A program made the translations under genes and the position numbers. From assembly GCA_017399765.1 (NCBI GenBank), contig JAFQBH010000024.1, positions 83,684 through 147,683 on the forward strand: DNA of 64,000 nucleotides. The letters are read 5' to 3'. The notes below the pieces were generated by a model that did no database searches, was not told where the DNA came from, and worked only from the letters and a program-made list of their open reading frames with translations. This DNA comes from Oscillospiraceae bacterium (GTDB lineage Bacteria; Bacillota; Clostridia; Oscillospirales; Ruminococcaceae). The first letter of the stretch is position 1. Each line of letters starts with the position of its first letter. Positions 17,629 through 26,730 of the stretch are shown piece by piece.

Positions 17629-18645
17629 TTATTCAAAATCTTCGTCAATGGGCATGGTGGATCTTGCGTTAAGGGAAAGATCCGCAAAATTTCCCGCAAG
17701 GGCTTCGTAATAAGCCTGGGAACCGATCATAGCCGCATTATCGCCGCAAAGTTCCAGCGGCGGAACAAAAAGTTCAAGGTGGCGGCGCTTACATTCTCTT
17801 TCGAGCAGGGAACGCAAACCGCTGTTTGCGGAAACTCCGCCGGCGGCAACGATCGTTTTGTATCCGCCTTCCTTTGCGGCAAGCATAACTCTGTCAACAA
17901 GGGCATGGCAAATTACGTCCTGATAGGAAGCGCAGAGATCCGGAATGTTTATTCCTTCGCCGCGCTGCTCTGCATTATGCAGTATATTCACAACGGCGGT
18001 TTTAAGTCCCGAAAAACTCATATCAAGGGGACAGCCTTCCACCCTCGGCTTGGGAAGCTTGAAAGCCTTTGGGTTGCCTTCCTTGGATTTTTTATCGAGG
18101 AAAACTCCGCCGGGATACGGAAGACCCATTGCTCTTGCGGCTTTATCGAAAGCTTCGCCCGCGGCGTCATCGCGGGTTTTTCCGAGAATTCTGAATTTTG
18201 TATAATCGGAAACTTCAACAATGTGGCTGTGGCCGCCGGAAACAACAAGGCAAAGGAAAGGCGGCTTAAGTTCCGGGTGAGCAAGATAGTTCGCGGCAAT
18301 ATGTCCTTTAAGATGATGAACCGGAATAAGTTTTTTCCCGGTTGCAAGAGAAAGTCCTTTTGCAAAGTTTACCCCGACAAGAAGCGCGCCGATAAGCCCC
18401 GGCGCAGCGGTTACCGCAATGTAATCCACTTCATCAAGGGTCATATCTGCGTCCCGAAGGGCTTTTTCCGCAACGGCAACAATGTTTTCCGTATGGCGGC
18501 GGGAAGCAATTTCCGGCACCACTCCGCCATAAAGACCGTGTTCCGCAACCTGGGTGTTTATTACAGAAGAAAGAATTTTTCTTCCGTCTTCAATTATTGC
18601 GGCGGCGGTTTCGTCGCAGGAAGATTCTATCGCTAAAATTTTCAT
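17629..18645 (-). CDS. tsaD: tRNA N6-threonylcarbamoyladenosine transferase
   Basis: TsaD transfers the threonylcarbamoyl group onto A37 of ANN-decoding tRNAs. The 338 residues start with the ASKHA motif AIESSCDETAAA, contain the metal-binding histidines in HHLKGHIAANYL, the VSGGHSHI segment, GEAFDKAARAMGLPYPGG and the C-terminal GGVSANSGLR and CGDNAAMIG motifs. The length is standard. It is not beside tsaB, tsaE or rimI. mtaB, whose product modifies the t6A made by this pathway, lies 25 kb away in the same window. Confidence 0.97.
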   Translation of the reverse strand: MKILAIESSCDETAAAIIEDGRKILSSVINTQVAEHGLYGGVVPEIASRRHTENIVAVAEKALRDADMTLDEVDYIAVTAAPGLIGALLVGVNFAKGLSLATGKKLIPVHHLKGHIAANYLAHPELKPPFLCLVVSGGHSHIVEVSDYTKFRILGKTRDDAAGEAFDKAARAMGLPYPGGVFLDKKSKEGNPKAFKLPKPRVEGCPLDMSFSGLKTAVVNILHNAEQRGEGINIPDLCASYQDVICHALVDRVMLAAKEGGYKTIVAAGGVSANSGLRSLLERECKRRHLELFVPPLELCGDNAAMIGSQAYYEALAGNFADLSLNARSTMPIDEDFE

Positions 18646-18722
18646 ATATTCATCGCCTTTATCTAACGTATAATTTTCTATATTAATTATAGCGCATAAC
18701 GGCGGTTTTTACAATATTTTGT

Positions 18723-18890
18723 TCAGTTTTCCGGCTGCTTGTTTTCAAGAATCGCGTTTACGGAAATTTCTCCCGCAAATTTAAAAAGAGTTGATGCCAT
18801 AAGTTTTTCCGGAGTTGTTCCGGTTCTTCGGGCAAGGGTCTCATAAAACTTTGCCGCGGCGGGGTCTATTGAAAGAGTATATTTTTTCAA
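18723..18890 (-). CDS. Small uncharacterised protein, ribbon-helix-helix-like
   Basis: This 55-codon frame begins with TTG at 18,890 behind AAGGAG at good spacing and ends 77 bases before tsaD on the same strand. The product has an N-terminal KKYTLSIDP strand-like segment and a helix ending in TGTTPEKLMASTLFKFAGEI. That layout is like a short ribbon-helix-helix DNA-binding or antitoxin-type protein. No toxin gene is adjacent. The RBS and codon choice match the neighbours, so I take it as real; the fold assignment is a guess. Confidence 0.6.
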   Translation of the reverse strand: MKKYTLSIDPAAAKFYETLARRTGTTPEKLMASTLFKFAGEISVNAILENKQPEN

Positions 18891-18954
18891 AAAAATTTCT
18901 CCTTTTTGCTTTTTTGAATTTAGTTTTTGATATAAATCAAAATTTATGCTTATA

Positions 18955-18985
18955 AAAAAAGCGGGAAACCTTCCCGCTTTTTTTA
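18955..18985 (-). terminator. prmC terminator
   Basis: An AAAAGCGGGA/TCCCGCTTTT stem flanked by A and T runs overlaps the prmC stop codon. Confidence 0.88.
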
Positions 18986-19816
18986 ATCATATTTTACTGC
19001 AGAAACAACCCTGTCCCGGCCTTCATAATCTTTAATGATTCCGGCATTTTTATATCCGTTTTCCGTAAGGATCTCCTTAACCGCTTCCCCCTGGGTATCT
19101 CCGATTTCGAAAGCGATAAGTCCCCCTTCATTAAGATGCTCGAACCAGTTTTTTGCGATGGCACGGTAAAAATCCAGTCCATCGGTTCCGCCGAAAAGGG
19201 CTGTTTCCGGTTCAAAGGTGACTTCCGTCTGGAGTTCTTTCATTTCATCACCGGTTATATACGGTGGATTCGAAACGATGCAGTCAAACTTTCCGAAAGC
19301 TTCAAGAGCGTCTTTCTGAAGCGTTTTTACGCAGTTTCCATGTAAAGCATTGTTTCTTTTAAGATATTCAAAAGCGCCGTCGTAAAGCTCCACAGCGGTC
19401 ACTTCGGCTCCGCCGAGTTCCTTTGCAAGAGTTATCGCTATACAGCCGGAACCGGAACAAAGGTCGGCGATTTTCGGCGGCATTGTCCTTGAAAAATATT
19501 TGAGCACAGTTTCGCAAAGAAGTTCCGTTTCCGGGCGGGGAATGAGCACCCCTTCGCCGACGAAGAATTTTCTTCCGAAAAATTCCCAGTTTCCTATAAT
19601 ATACTGAAGCGGATATCCGCCCGCTCTTTTTTCCGCGGCGGCAAAAAGTTTTTCTTCCTCCTCCGGCTCAAGCAAGTTTTCGGGAACTGTGATTTCGGGG
19701 TTTCTTGGAAGATTCAAAAGGTCTTCCATAAGCACCGAAACTTCAAAGGCAGGGGAATCCACCCCTGCCTCGTGAAAGCGCTTTTCGATTTTTTCAAAAG
19801 CTTCTTTAACGTTCAT
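18983..19816 (-). CDS. prmC: Peptide chain release factor N5-glutamine methyltransferase
   Basis: PrmC methylates the GGQ glutamine of release factors using SAM. The 277-residue protein has the N-terminal helical domain ending in GYPLQYIIGNWEFFGRKFFV, then IPRPETELL, the SAM motif ADLCSGSGCIAITLA, and the catalytic NPPYI. The ATG at 19,816 overlaps the upstream stop in TGATG, so translation is coupled to the DUF1385 gene. This pairing is common in Firmicutes, where prfA is often nearby; prfA is not here. Confidence 0.96.
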   Translation of the reverse strand: MNVKEAFEKIEKRFHEAGVDSPAFEVSVLMEDLLNLPRNPEITVPENLLEPEEEEKLFAAAEKRAGGYPLQYIIGNWEFFGRKFFVGEGVLIPRPETELLCETVLKYFSRTMPPKIADLCSGSGCIAITLAKELGGAEVTAVELYDGAFEYLKRNNALHGNCVKTLQKDALEAFGKFDCIVSNPPYITGDEMKELQTEVTFEPETALFGGTDGLDFYRAIAKNWFEHLNEGGLIAFEIGDTQGEAVKEILTENGYKNAGIIKDYEGRDRVVSAVKYD

Positions 19817-20751
19817 CAATAAATTGCGTCCTCCGGATTTTCGGGCAAAACGGGTGTTACTGCCGCGATTGCAACTTCGATCATGCTGTCATCCGGTTCC
19901 TGGGTGGTAAAATTCTGGAACCAAAGGCCCGGCGCAGAAATGATTCTTGTAAGCCAGTTGTCGTGTCTTCCGGCAAATTTTATGATTTCGTAAGAAATTC
20001 CAACAGTTATCGGAAGCATAAGGATTTTGAGAGCAACCCTTACAAAAACATTTTCCCAGGTGATTACAGAAGAAACAAGAACGCTTACAACCAGAACGAT
20101 AAGAAGGAAGCTTGTTCCGCATCTGGGGTGGAAACGTTTTTGTTTCCTTACGTTTTCAACGGTAAGTTCAAGGCCCTGCTCATAGCAGAAAATCGTTTTA
20201 TGTTCCGCACCGTGGTACATAAAAGTGCGGTGAATATCGCTCATTTTGGAAACGCCGATTACGTAAACAAGGAACATTGCAATTTTGATAATGCCTTCGA
20301 TTGCGGAAAGCGCGACCTTGTTTTCAATATAATTTCCGGCGAAACCGGCAATAAGCGCAGGAACTCCGAAGAAAAGGCCCACCGCAAGAACAACGGCAAG
20401 AATCGTTACAATGCTTCCGAAAACCGCGCCGGCTGCTTTTCCGAAAACTTTGTTGAGCCAAAGTTCAAATTTGTCCGGTTCTTCTTCCTGACCGGAAATC
20501 TCGGCGGATTTCATAAGGCAGTCGTAACCCTGGATAAGGGTATCGATAAAATTGAAAGTTCCGCGGATAAAAGGAATTTTTCTTATTCCGGTGAGTTTTT
20601 TGGTATCCCAGATGGAAACGTCGATTTCGCCGTCAGGCTTTCTTACGGCCATGGCGCTTTTAAAAGGGCCTTTCATCATAATACCTTCCAGAAGAGCCTG
20701 TCCGCCGACGGAAGTTTTTATTGCGCAGGATTGTTTTTCGTTATTTTCCAT
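19816..20751 (-). CDS. DUF1385 (YqhQ-like) membrane protein
   Basis: The 311-residue protein carries the conserved GGQALLEGIMMKGP N-terminal motif, membrane segments around residues 105-140 and 150-170, the MYHGAEHKTI motif and a HPRCGTSFLL segment. This is the DUF1385/YqhQ family, described as a predicted metal-dependent membrane enzyme of unknown activity. The histidine- and glutamate-rich motifs are intact. It overlaps prmC by the TGATG junction and starts 64 bases upstream of... the preceding kinase gene's stop lies 17 bases before its start. Confidence 0.92.
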   Translation of the reverse strand: MENNEKQSCAIKTSVGGQALLEGIMMKGPFKSAMAVRKPDGEIDVSIWDTKKLTGIRKIPFIRGTFNFIDTLIQGYDCLMKSAEISGQEEEPDKFELWLNKVFGKAAGAVFGSIVTILAVVLAVGLFFGVPALIAGFAGNYIENKVALSAIEGIIKIAMFLVYVIGVSKMSDIHRTFMYHGAEHKTIFCYEQGLELTVENVRKQKRFHPRCGTSFLLIVLVVSVLVSSVITWENVFVRVALKILMLPITVGISYEIIKFAGRHDNWLTRIISAPGLWFQNFTTQEPDDSMIEVAIAAVTPVLPENPEDAIY

Positions 20752-20767
20752 ATTTTCTCCTTTTGGG

Positions 20768-22180
20768 TTATTTATCTATAGGAAGGCGGATTGTTACGGT
20801 GGTTCCTTCTCCCTCAATACTGTCGAGAAGAATTTCTCCGCCATGCATTCTTATTATTTCGTCAGCAACCGCAAGACCTATTCCGCTTCCGCGTCGGGTC
20901 GCATTGCCTTTGAAGAATTTTGTTTTTACTTTTTCAAGCTGGTCGGCAGGAATGCCTATTCCGGTATCTTTGACTTCGATATCCACAAAACCGCTTTCAC
21001 GGCGAAGAGTGGAAATTGTTACGCTTCCACCTTCGTCGCTGTATTTAAGGGCATTGTCGATTATGTTTACAAAAACCTGGCGAAGTCTGTTTTTGTCGCC
21101 GGTAACAGCGATTATGTCGTCAATTTCATTATATATAAGCGCCTTTTTTTCGCGGATAGCGCGCTGTTCAAAAGTAAGCACCGCTTCGGAAAGTTCGGCT
21201 ATTATATCAAGTTTCATTGGCTGAAGGACCATTCTTCCGCTCTGAAGTCTTGAAAAGTCAAGAAGTTCTTCGACCATTACGGAAAGGCGTTCCGTTTCGC
21301 CGATTATAACGCCCATTCCTCTTTCAAGGGTTTTGCTGTCAATGCTGTTGTCCTTTGAAGAATCTTCAAGCATTTCTGCCCAGCCTTTTATTGCTGTCAG
21401 CGGGGTTCGAAGTTCATGTGAAACAGAAGAGATAAAATCGTTTTTCATTCTTTCCGTTGCGCCCAGTTCGTCCGCCATATAATTTATCGTATCGCAAAGG
21501 TCGCCGATTTCATCGTCGGTCTTTTTTTCGATCTTTGCATTGAAATCGCCTTCGGCAATTTTTCTTGCGGTTTCGCCTATCTGGCCAACGGGATTTACTA
21601 TTGAATTTATGAAATAGGAACTTGAAACCACAACAAAGAAAATAATCGCAATACAGACAAGGCTTGTTCCGATTATTGCAAACGTAATCTGTGCATCCAC
21701 TTTTTCAAGCGATGTTACAATTCTGAACGAAGAAAACTCTTTCGTTCTGCCTTCCGGAACAACCGTTACCGACATCACTTTTTCTCCGTTTACTTCACCG
21801 ACATATTCGGAAGTTTTTTCAATGGTTTTTCCCGCTTCAAAACAATCCGGAGTGAGCAAACCGGATTCGGGCAAAAAACCGCTTGAAGTAAGAACGACTT
21901 TTCCGTTTTCGTCAAGGGCCATAAGCTCCATTATATTGCGTTTTTCAAAAGAGGTAACTATTCCGCGGAAATAATCTTCGTAATCTCCCGTTCCTTCTGA
22001 ATAATATTTTGACAAAAGGCCCGAAATGGTTTCGCTTTGGGAATAAACAACTCTTTCAACGCTTCCGTAATAATAATCCTTGATTGAAAAGGCAATTACC
22101 ACTTCAAGGGCAACAAGTATTACAAGAATGACGCCGAGGCTGTTGAAAAGCCAGCGTTTTGTAATCTTTTTAACTGCCAT
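20768..22180 (-). CDS. Sensor histidine kinase
   Basis: The 470-residue membrane kinase has TM1 (about 13-33), an extracellular domain, TM2 (about 165-190), a HAMP domain (190-245), a HisKA domain with His255 in VSHELRTPLTAIKGW, and a HATPase domain with N, G1 and G2 boxes (DNALKYS, DTGIGIP, GSGIGLAV). It phosphorylates the response regulator encoded 52 bases upstream. The roughly 130-residue sensor domain is of the size of a PAS/dCache-type fold. The signal is unknown. Confidence 0.95.
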   Translation of the reverse strand: MAVKKITKRWLFNSLGVILVILVALEVVIAFSIKDYYYGSVERVVYSQSETISGLLSKYYSEGTGDYEDYFRGIVTSFEKRNIMELMALDENGKVVLTSSGFLPESGLLTPDCFEAGKTIEKTSEYVGEVNGEKVMSVTVVPEGRTKEFSSFRIVTSLEKVDAQITFAIIGTSLVCIAIIFFVVVSSSYFINSIVNPVGQIGETARKIAEGDFNAKIEKKTDDEIGDLCDTINYMADELGATERMKNDFISSVSHELRTPLTAIKGWAEMLEDSSKDNSIDSKTLERGMGVIIGETERLSVMVEELLDFSRLQSGRMVLQPMKLDIIAELSEAVLTFEQRAIREKKALIYNEIDDIIAVTGDKNRLRQVFVNIIDNALKYSDEGGSVTISTLRRESGFVDIEVKDTGIGIPADQLEKVKTKFFKGNATRRGSGIGLAVADEIIRMHGGEILLDSIEGEGTTVTIRLPIDK

Positions 22181-22232
22181 TTTCGGCGTCCTCCTTTCGG
22201 CGCAAAGTTTTTACAAAATCATTTTCCTGCGG

Positions 22233-22925
22233 TCATGCCATCCATTTATAGCCGAATCCCCATACGGTTTGCAGATGGGCAGGGTTCGAAGGTTCTTCTT
22301 CGATTTTCATGCGGAGCCTTCTTATGTTAACGTCAACGATTTTATCATCGCCGTTATAACTTTCGCCCCAGATACGTTCAAGAATATTTTTTCTTTCAAG
22401 GGCCATGTTCTCATTGCTCATAAAAAGTTCCATAAGCTGGAATTCGACCTGGGTAAGATCTATCGGAACGCCGTTTTTGGTAAGGGTTCTGCTCAGTACG
22501 TTAAGGGTAAACGGTCCGGAAACAAGTTCGTCGCTGTGGCTGTTTTCCGGCATTACGGAAATTCTTCTGCAAATTGCATCTACCCTTGCGGTAAGTTCGC
22601 TTGGAGAAAACGGTTTCGTAACGTAATCGTCCGCGCCAAGCATAAGTCCGTTTACTTTGTCCATTTCCTGGGATTTTGCGGAAAGCATGATTATGCCAAC
22701 GGTGCTGCTTTGTTTTCTTATGCGCTGGCAAACGGCGAAACCGTCGATTCCGGGCATCATAATATCAAGAAGCACAACGCTGAAATCGTTCGGTGCGGCT
22801 TCAAAATATTTTATTGCGTCTTCTCCGCAGCAGGCGTCCACAACTTCATATCCCGCACGGCGAAGGGTTATAACTTCAAATTCACGAATTGCATCTTCGT
22901 CTTCACAAACAAGAATTTTTTTCAT
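22233..22925 (-). CDS. OmpR-family response regulator
   Basis: The 230 residues comprise a receiver domain with acidic residues near 8-10, phosphoacceptor Asp54 in LLDIMMPG and Lys in DDYVTKPF, and a winged-helix DNA-binding domain (VDVNIRRLRMKIEEEP and VWGFGYKW). It is the partner of the kinase encoded downstream. It lies 20 bases after the repeat-containing lipoprotein gene, so the three genes likely form one signalling unit. Confidence 0.95.
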   Translation of the reverse strand: MKKILVCEDEDAIREFEVITLRRAGYEVVDACCGEDAIKYFEAAPNDFSVVLLDIMMPGIDGFAVCQRIRKQSSTVGIIMLSAKSQEMDKVNGLMLGADDYVTKPFSPSELTARVDAICRRISVMPENSHSDELVSGPFTLNVLSRTLTKNGVPIDLTQVEFQLMELFMSNENMALERKNILERIWGESYNGDDKIVDVNIRRLRMKIEEEPSNPAHLQTVWGFGYKWMA

Positions 22926-22945
22926 CTGAACAATCCCTCCTGCTG

Positions 22946-24259
22946 TTATTGAAAAATTATGTTGTTTTTAAAATATTCGGGCAAAACATAAAATTCGCTT
23001 TCCGGTTCGGCAAAAGTTTTTACATAATAATTTTTTGTTTCGTCTTCCGCCGCAAAAATATAATCTTCATATTTATCCTGATAATCGTTTTTTGTAACGG
23101 AACAAATTTCAAGAATTACTTTTCCGTTTTCGGTAAAGACCAGTTCTTCCGCAGATTTTCCGAAACTTACGGAAACTTTTTCGTTCCAGCTTTCCGGAAC
23201 GGCAAAAAGATATCCGCTTTCATTGTTTACAATTCCGTTCCAAACCGGTTTTGCCTCTGTTCCGTCATAAGACATATACTGAATGAAAAAGATTTTGTCG
23301 CTTGCTTCCTGGGCATAATCTTCCCGGTATTCAACGGGGAATTCCACAAATCCGTCGTTATTTATATCCATACATTCGGCTTTTGTGTTGCGAAGAAAAA
23401 TCCCGCGTTTTCCGTAATCGCCGCCGACAACAACAATAACGCCCGTACTTTCCTCTTCGGTTTCTTCCTCTTCATATTCCACAAAATCTGCCGCAAAATA
23501 TCTTTTTGCTTTTTCTTCTTCAATCGTTACCATTTCGGTAAGATATACGCCTTCATAAATTTCAGAATCGATAAAATAAAAATTTTGTCCGTTCGAAAGT
23601 TTTCCGACATGTTTTGAATAAATGCTGTCATAACCGGCATTTATTGAAATGGTTTCTGTTACACAGATATCCGTTCCGTCGCTGTAAGCGATGTTTATGT
23701 TGGTTCTGCCTATGGGGTTTCCGCTGAGGATAACAACGTCTTCATAGCTGTCCCCATTTATATCAACTATATCCGTACCTTCACATGAAGCTCTGTAAAG
23801 ACTTTCAAGTCTTTCCGATTCATAACGGTAAATTCCTGCTTCCTGTTCCCAGTTAATTACTATCGCTTCGCCCTTTTCATCCATTTTGGCGAATTCCACT
23901 TTTTCAATTTCGCCGTAAAAACCGGCGGCTTCATAAACCGAAACCCAGTTTTCCTTTCCCTTTCTAAGGATATTTATTCTTGTGCTTTCATCAAGAAGGG
24001 AATAAAAAGCCATGGCCTCTTCTGTTCCGTCGTTGTCAAGATCTTTGAAAATAAATGCGGAGTTCATTTCTCCGGTTTTGGGGTATTTCAAAACATAGCT
24101 TTCGCCGATCACTTCGGTAAGGGCAGCATTTAATTTTTCCTGTTCTTCCGTAAAAACCGGGGGACGCATAAGCGCTTCGGTATCCGATTCAAAAAAAGTG
24201 CATCCGGAAAAAGAAAGGCATAAAGCCGCGGCGGCAAGAACAATAAGTATTTTCTTCAA
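22946..24259 (-). CDS. Lipoprotein with three DxDxDG-type repeats
   Basis: The 437-residue protein starts with a lipoprotein signal (LCLSFSGC). Three segments resemble VCBS/FG-GAP or calcium-binding turns: DLDNDGTEEAMAFY, DINGDSYEDVVIL and DINNDGFVEFPVEY. These occur in extracellular beta-propeller-like proteins. The ATG follows a sigma-A-type promoter by about 43 bases and the gene leads the operon with the two-component system. A role as a surface sensor or accessory to the kinase is inference from position only. Confidence 0.75.
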   Translation of the reverse strand: MKKILIVLAAAALCLSFSGCTFFESDTEALMRPPVFTEEQEKLNAALTEVIGESYVLKYPKTGEMNSAFIFKDLDNDGTEEAMAFYSLLDESTRINILRKGKENWVSVYEAAGFYGEIEKVEFAKMDEKGEAIVINWEQEAGIYRYESERLESLYRASCEGTDIVDINGDSYEDVVILSGNPIGRTNINIAYSDGTDICVTETISINAGYDSIYSKHVGKLSNGQNFYFIDSEIYEGVYLTEMVTIEEEKAKRYFAADFVEYEEEETEEESTGVIVVVGGDYGKRGIFLRNTKAECMDINNDGFVEFPVEYREDYAQEASDKIFFIQYMSYDGTEAKPVWNGIVNNESGYLFAVPESWNEKVSVSFGKSAEELVFTENGKVILEICSVTKNDYQDKYEDYIFAAEDETKNYYVKTFAEPESEFYVLPEYFKNNIIFQ

Positions 24260-24301
24260 AAATCGGACACCTCACCTTCTGTTTATAATTATCTATCTTA
24301 T

Positions 24302-24331
24302 AATATAATACAAAAAGCCTTTCTTTGTCAA
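24302..24331 (-). promoter_or_regulatory. Promoter of the lipoprotein/two-component operon
   Basis: Minus-strand TTGACA (24331-24326), an 18-base spacer and TATATT (24307-24302). Confidence 0.6.
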
Positions 24332-24371
24332 TTGATAAGAAGTAAACATTGTGTTAATCTCTTTTGCAAAT

Positions 24372-24412
24372 TAAAAACAGCCGGTTTTTTAAAAACCGGC
24401 TGTTTTAAAATT
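24372..24412 (-). terminator. Terminator of the XRE gene
   Basis: An AAAACAGCCGGTTTTT/AAAAACCGGCTGTTTT stem with A/T runs lies downstream of the XRE gene. Confidence 0.85.
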
Positions 24413-24463
24413 TTTACAATATTCGGGTTTAAATTACAGTTTATACATGGTAAAATATATATA

Positions 24464-25135
24464 TTATTTTTCCATGTTGTCTTCACAGTTTTTGATAAGA
24501 CTGAAAAGGCTTGAAGCAAAAAGAGGATAGGTTCTTGCAAGGCTTTCGGAAGAAACAGAAATGTTTTCTGTTTTAACCGAAGAATCTCCTTCAAGTTTTT
24601 TTACTTTTGCTTCACAGGTTTTCATATAAGCATCTGCGCTTTCAAGCGCGCAGGAATTGGGAACACTGAAAGTGTTCATATTGTTTTTCGGGCTGAAAGA
24701 GTATATAATTCTGAACATACGGTAAACCGCTGCCATAAGGTATCCCGAAACCTGTTTGGTAAGTTCTTTGCTCTGGCTTTTTGAAAGAAGGTCAAAAAGA
24801 ACGTTAAGAGAGTTTGCAATAAGCTTTTTGTTTATCACCGGAAGAACGCCCGCTCCGGAAAAGGTGTTCTCTTTTCCCGCCGCATCCGGTTCGGGAATGT
24901 TTTCAACTGTAAGGGTCATTCCGTCCGGGTCTGCACTTCTTCCAAGAAGGTAATCGGCGGAAACTCCGTAAAAATCCGCCGCACGGATGAGAAAATCCAA
25001 ACCGCATTCACGGATTCCTTTTTCATAATGGGAAAGCAGAGCCTGAGAAACTCCAAGCTGGGTTGCCGCTTCTTTCTGGCTTATTCCTTTTTCTTTTCTT
25101 AAAAGCGACAAAACACGCGGAAAATCTGACTTCAT
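24464..25135 (-). CDS. XRE-family transcriptional regulator
   Basis: The 223-residue protein has an N-terminal Cro/CI helix-turn-helix (VLSLLRKEKGISQKEAATQL and GVSQALLSHYEKGIRECGLD, about 8-47) ending in FYGVSADYLLGRS. The remaining ~150 residues are helical and unassigned. I chose the ATG at 25,135 behind AAAGGTGG; the frame extends to 25,189. It is divergent from the histidine phosphatase gene and may regulate either gene, but there is no direct evidence. Confidence 0.88.
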   Translation of the reverse strand: MKSDFPRVLSLLRKEKGISQKEAATQLGVSQALLSHYEKGIRECGLDFLIRAADFYGVSADYLLGRSADPDGMTLTVENIPEPDAAGKENTFSGAGVLPVINKKLIANSLNVLFDLLSKSQSKELTKQVSGYLMAAVYRMFRIIYSFSPKNNMNTFSVPNSCALESADAYMKTCEAKVKKLEGDSSVKTENISVSSESLARTYPLFASSLFSLIKNCEDNMEK

Positions 25136-25172
25136 TTGATAAAATCCACCTTTTTTCGATAACTGTTTGTAT

Positions 25173-25201
25173 ATTATAAACCCATTCATACAATTTGTAA
25201 A
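25173..25201 (-). promoter_or_regulatory. Promoter of the XRE gene
   Basis: Minus-strand TTTACA (25201-25196), a 17-base spacer and a perfect TATAAT (25178-25173). Confidence 0.65.
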
Positions 25202-25219
25202 GTATTTTTAGGAGGAAAT

Positions 25220-25897
25220 ATGGTAACTTACAGAATCCACCTTATCCGCCACGGAATGGCAGAAGACCCCCAGAAAAAAATTTGCCTTGGAAAAAACAGC
25301 GACCCCGCTCTTACCCCGGAAGGCGCAGAAGAACTTCGTGAACTTATGGGAACTTATCAGTATCCTTATGCCGAAAAAGTTTACTGCAGTCCTTCTCTTC
25401 GCTGCCGCCAGACAGCCGATATTCTTTTTCCCGAAACAGATTTTGAAATTATGGACGAGCTTTCCGAATGTGACCTTGGCGATTTTGATGGAAAACCCAT
25501 ATCCGAACTTCTTGAAAACCCCGCTTTCATTGGTTGGGTAGAGGGAAAATGCCCGCCGCCGAACGGTGAAAAATCCGAGGAGTTCGGAAACAGAATTGCC
25601 TGCGCTTTTGATGATATTATCCACGATATGTCTAAAAACCACCTTATCGAAACCGCCGTCGTAACCCACGGAACAGTCATAATGGGGCTTTGCGCAATGT
25701 GCGGATATCCAAGGCAGGAAATGCGTTACTGGGCTTCAAACAGCGGCTGCGGCTACACTTTAAGCACTTCCGTTTCCATGTGGATGCATGACCAGTGTTT
25801 TGAAGTTATTTCCACCCTTCCTTTTGAAAGCCGTGACGATGGCGAAGAAGAAATTCAGCTTTCTGAGGAGGAACGTGAATGGAACTTTTTCGAATAA
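25220..25897 (+). CDS. Histidine phosphatase family protein
   Basis: The 225-residue protein has the phosphohistidine loop LIRHGMAE near the N-terminus, the second arginine in SPSLRCRQTA, an acidic ELSECDLGDFDGK segment and the second catalytic histidine in VVTHGTVI. These are the four-residue pocket of the histidine phosphatase superfamily, which covers phosphoglycerate mutase, CobC and many small phosphatases. The substrate is unknown. The start follows AGGAGGAAAT. It overlaps the next gene by 19 bases. Confidence 0.92.
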   Translation: MVTYRIHLIRHGMAEDPQKKICLGKNSDPALTPEGAEELRELMGTYQYPYAEKVYCSPSLRCRQTADILFPETDFEIMDELSECDLGDFDGKPISELLENPAFIGWVEGKCPPPNGEKSEEFGNRIACAFDDIIHDMSKNHLIETAVVTHGTVIMGLCAMCGYPRQEMRYWASNSGCGYTLSTSVSMWMHDQCFEVISTLPFESRDDGEEEIQLSEEEREWNFFE

Positions 25898-26730
25898 TAA
25901 AAAGTGATGCCCGAAGAGCAATGCGCTTTTGCGGCGGAAGAACCGTTGCCTCCGTTATAATTGTTGCCCTTGCTTTTCTTGCGATAAGCCTTACCGAATC
26001 TGTTTTGCTTACGGTTTTTTGCGGAAGCGAAGTTTTCGCAAGCGATATTCTTTCTCTTGCCGGAACTTTTCCGGAGGCTGTTTTTATAATTTCCTGCTCT
26101 GCGGTTGTATGGATTTTTGTTATTCCGGCCCTTCTTCTTGGTTTTGCAAAACTCCACTTTTCCTTTGCAGAAGGAAAAGATGAAAGCATTCAGACTCTTT
26201 TTGATTCTTTTTCTTCTTTTAAAAAATTTATTGGTTCCGCAATTTTCGCTGTGGTTTTCATTATTAGATATGCCTTCGTTTTTTTGCTTGCCATTCTTCC
26301 CGGCGGAGCCTTTTTCTGGTTTTTCGAAACTTATATCCCCGAAGGGAACCGAACCGTTGAAATTCTTAAAATATCCGCTTTTTTCATTGCGGCAGCTGTA
26401 ATTGTTCTTTGCGTTTTCCTCGCTTTTATTTTTATTCAGCGCTGGAGCCTTGCGCCTTATTACAGGGTTCTCGGGAATGGGATTCAGAAATCCTTTTCCC
26501 TTTCCGCAAAAGCATCAAAAGGTCTTTGCACCAATATTATAAGCTTTAAATTTTCTTTCATCGGCTGGGCACTTCTTTCGTTTTTTGTTCTTCCTCTCCT
26601 TTGGACCGTTCCCTATTACTCTCTTGCAAACGCGATTCACGCGAAATATCTTATGGAAAAATACGAGCGTTCTCTTGCTGAAGTTCCGGAAACGGTCGAT
26701 TCCGAAGTCACTTTCCAAGAAACAGATTGA
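25879..26730 (+). CDS. Multi-pass membrane protein of unknown function
   Basis: The 283-residue protein has about six hydrophobic segments and short basic loops, resembling DUF975-like proteins in general layout, though I cannot confirm the family. The ATG follows GGAGG inside the preceding gene, so translation is coupled. Its last 23 bases overlap the tail of spmB on the opposite strand, an unusual convergent overlap. No catalytic motif is visible. Confidence 0.75.
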   Translation: MELFRIIKSDARRAMRFCGGRTVASVIIVALAFLAISLTESVLLTVFCGSEVFASDILSLAGTFPEAVFIISCSAVVWIFVIPALLLGFAKLHFSFAEGKDESIQTLFDSFSSFKKFIGSAIFAVVFIIRYAFVFLLAILPGGAFFWFFETYIPEGNRTVEILKISAFFIAAAVIVLCVFLAFIFIQRWSLAPYYRVLGNGIQKSFSLSAKASKGLCTNIISFKFSFIGWALLSFFVLPLLWTVPYYSLANAIHAKYLMEKYERSLAEVPETVDSEVTFQETD

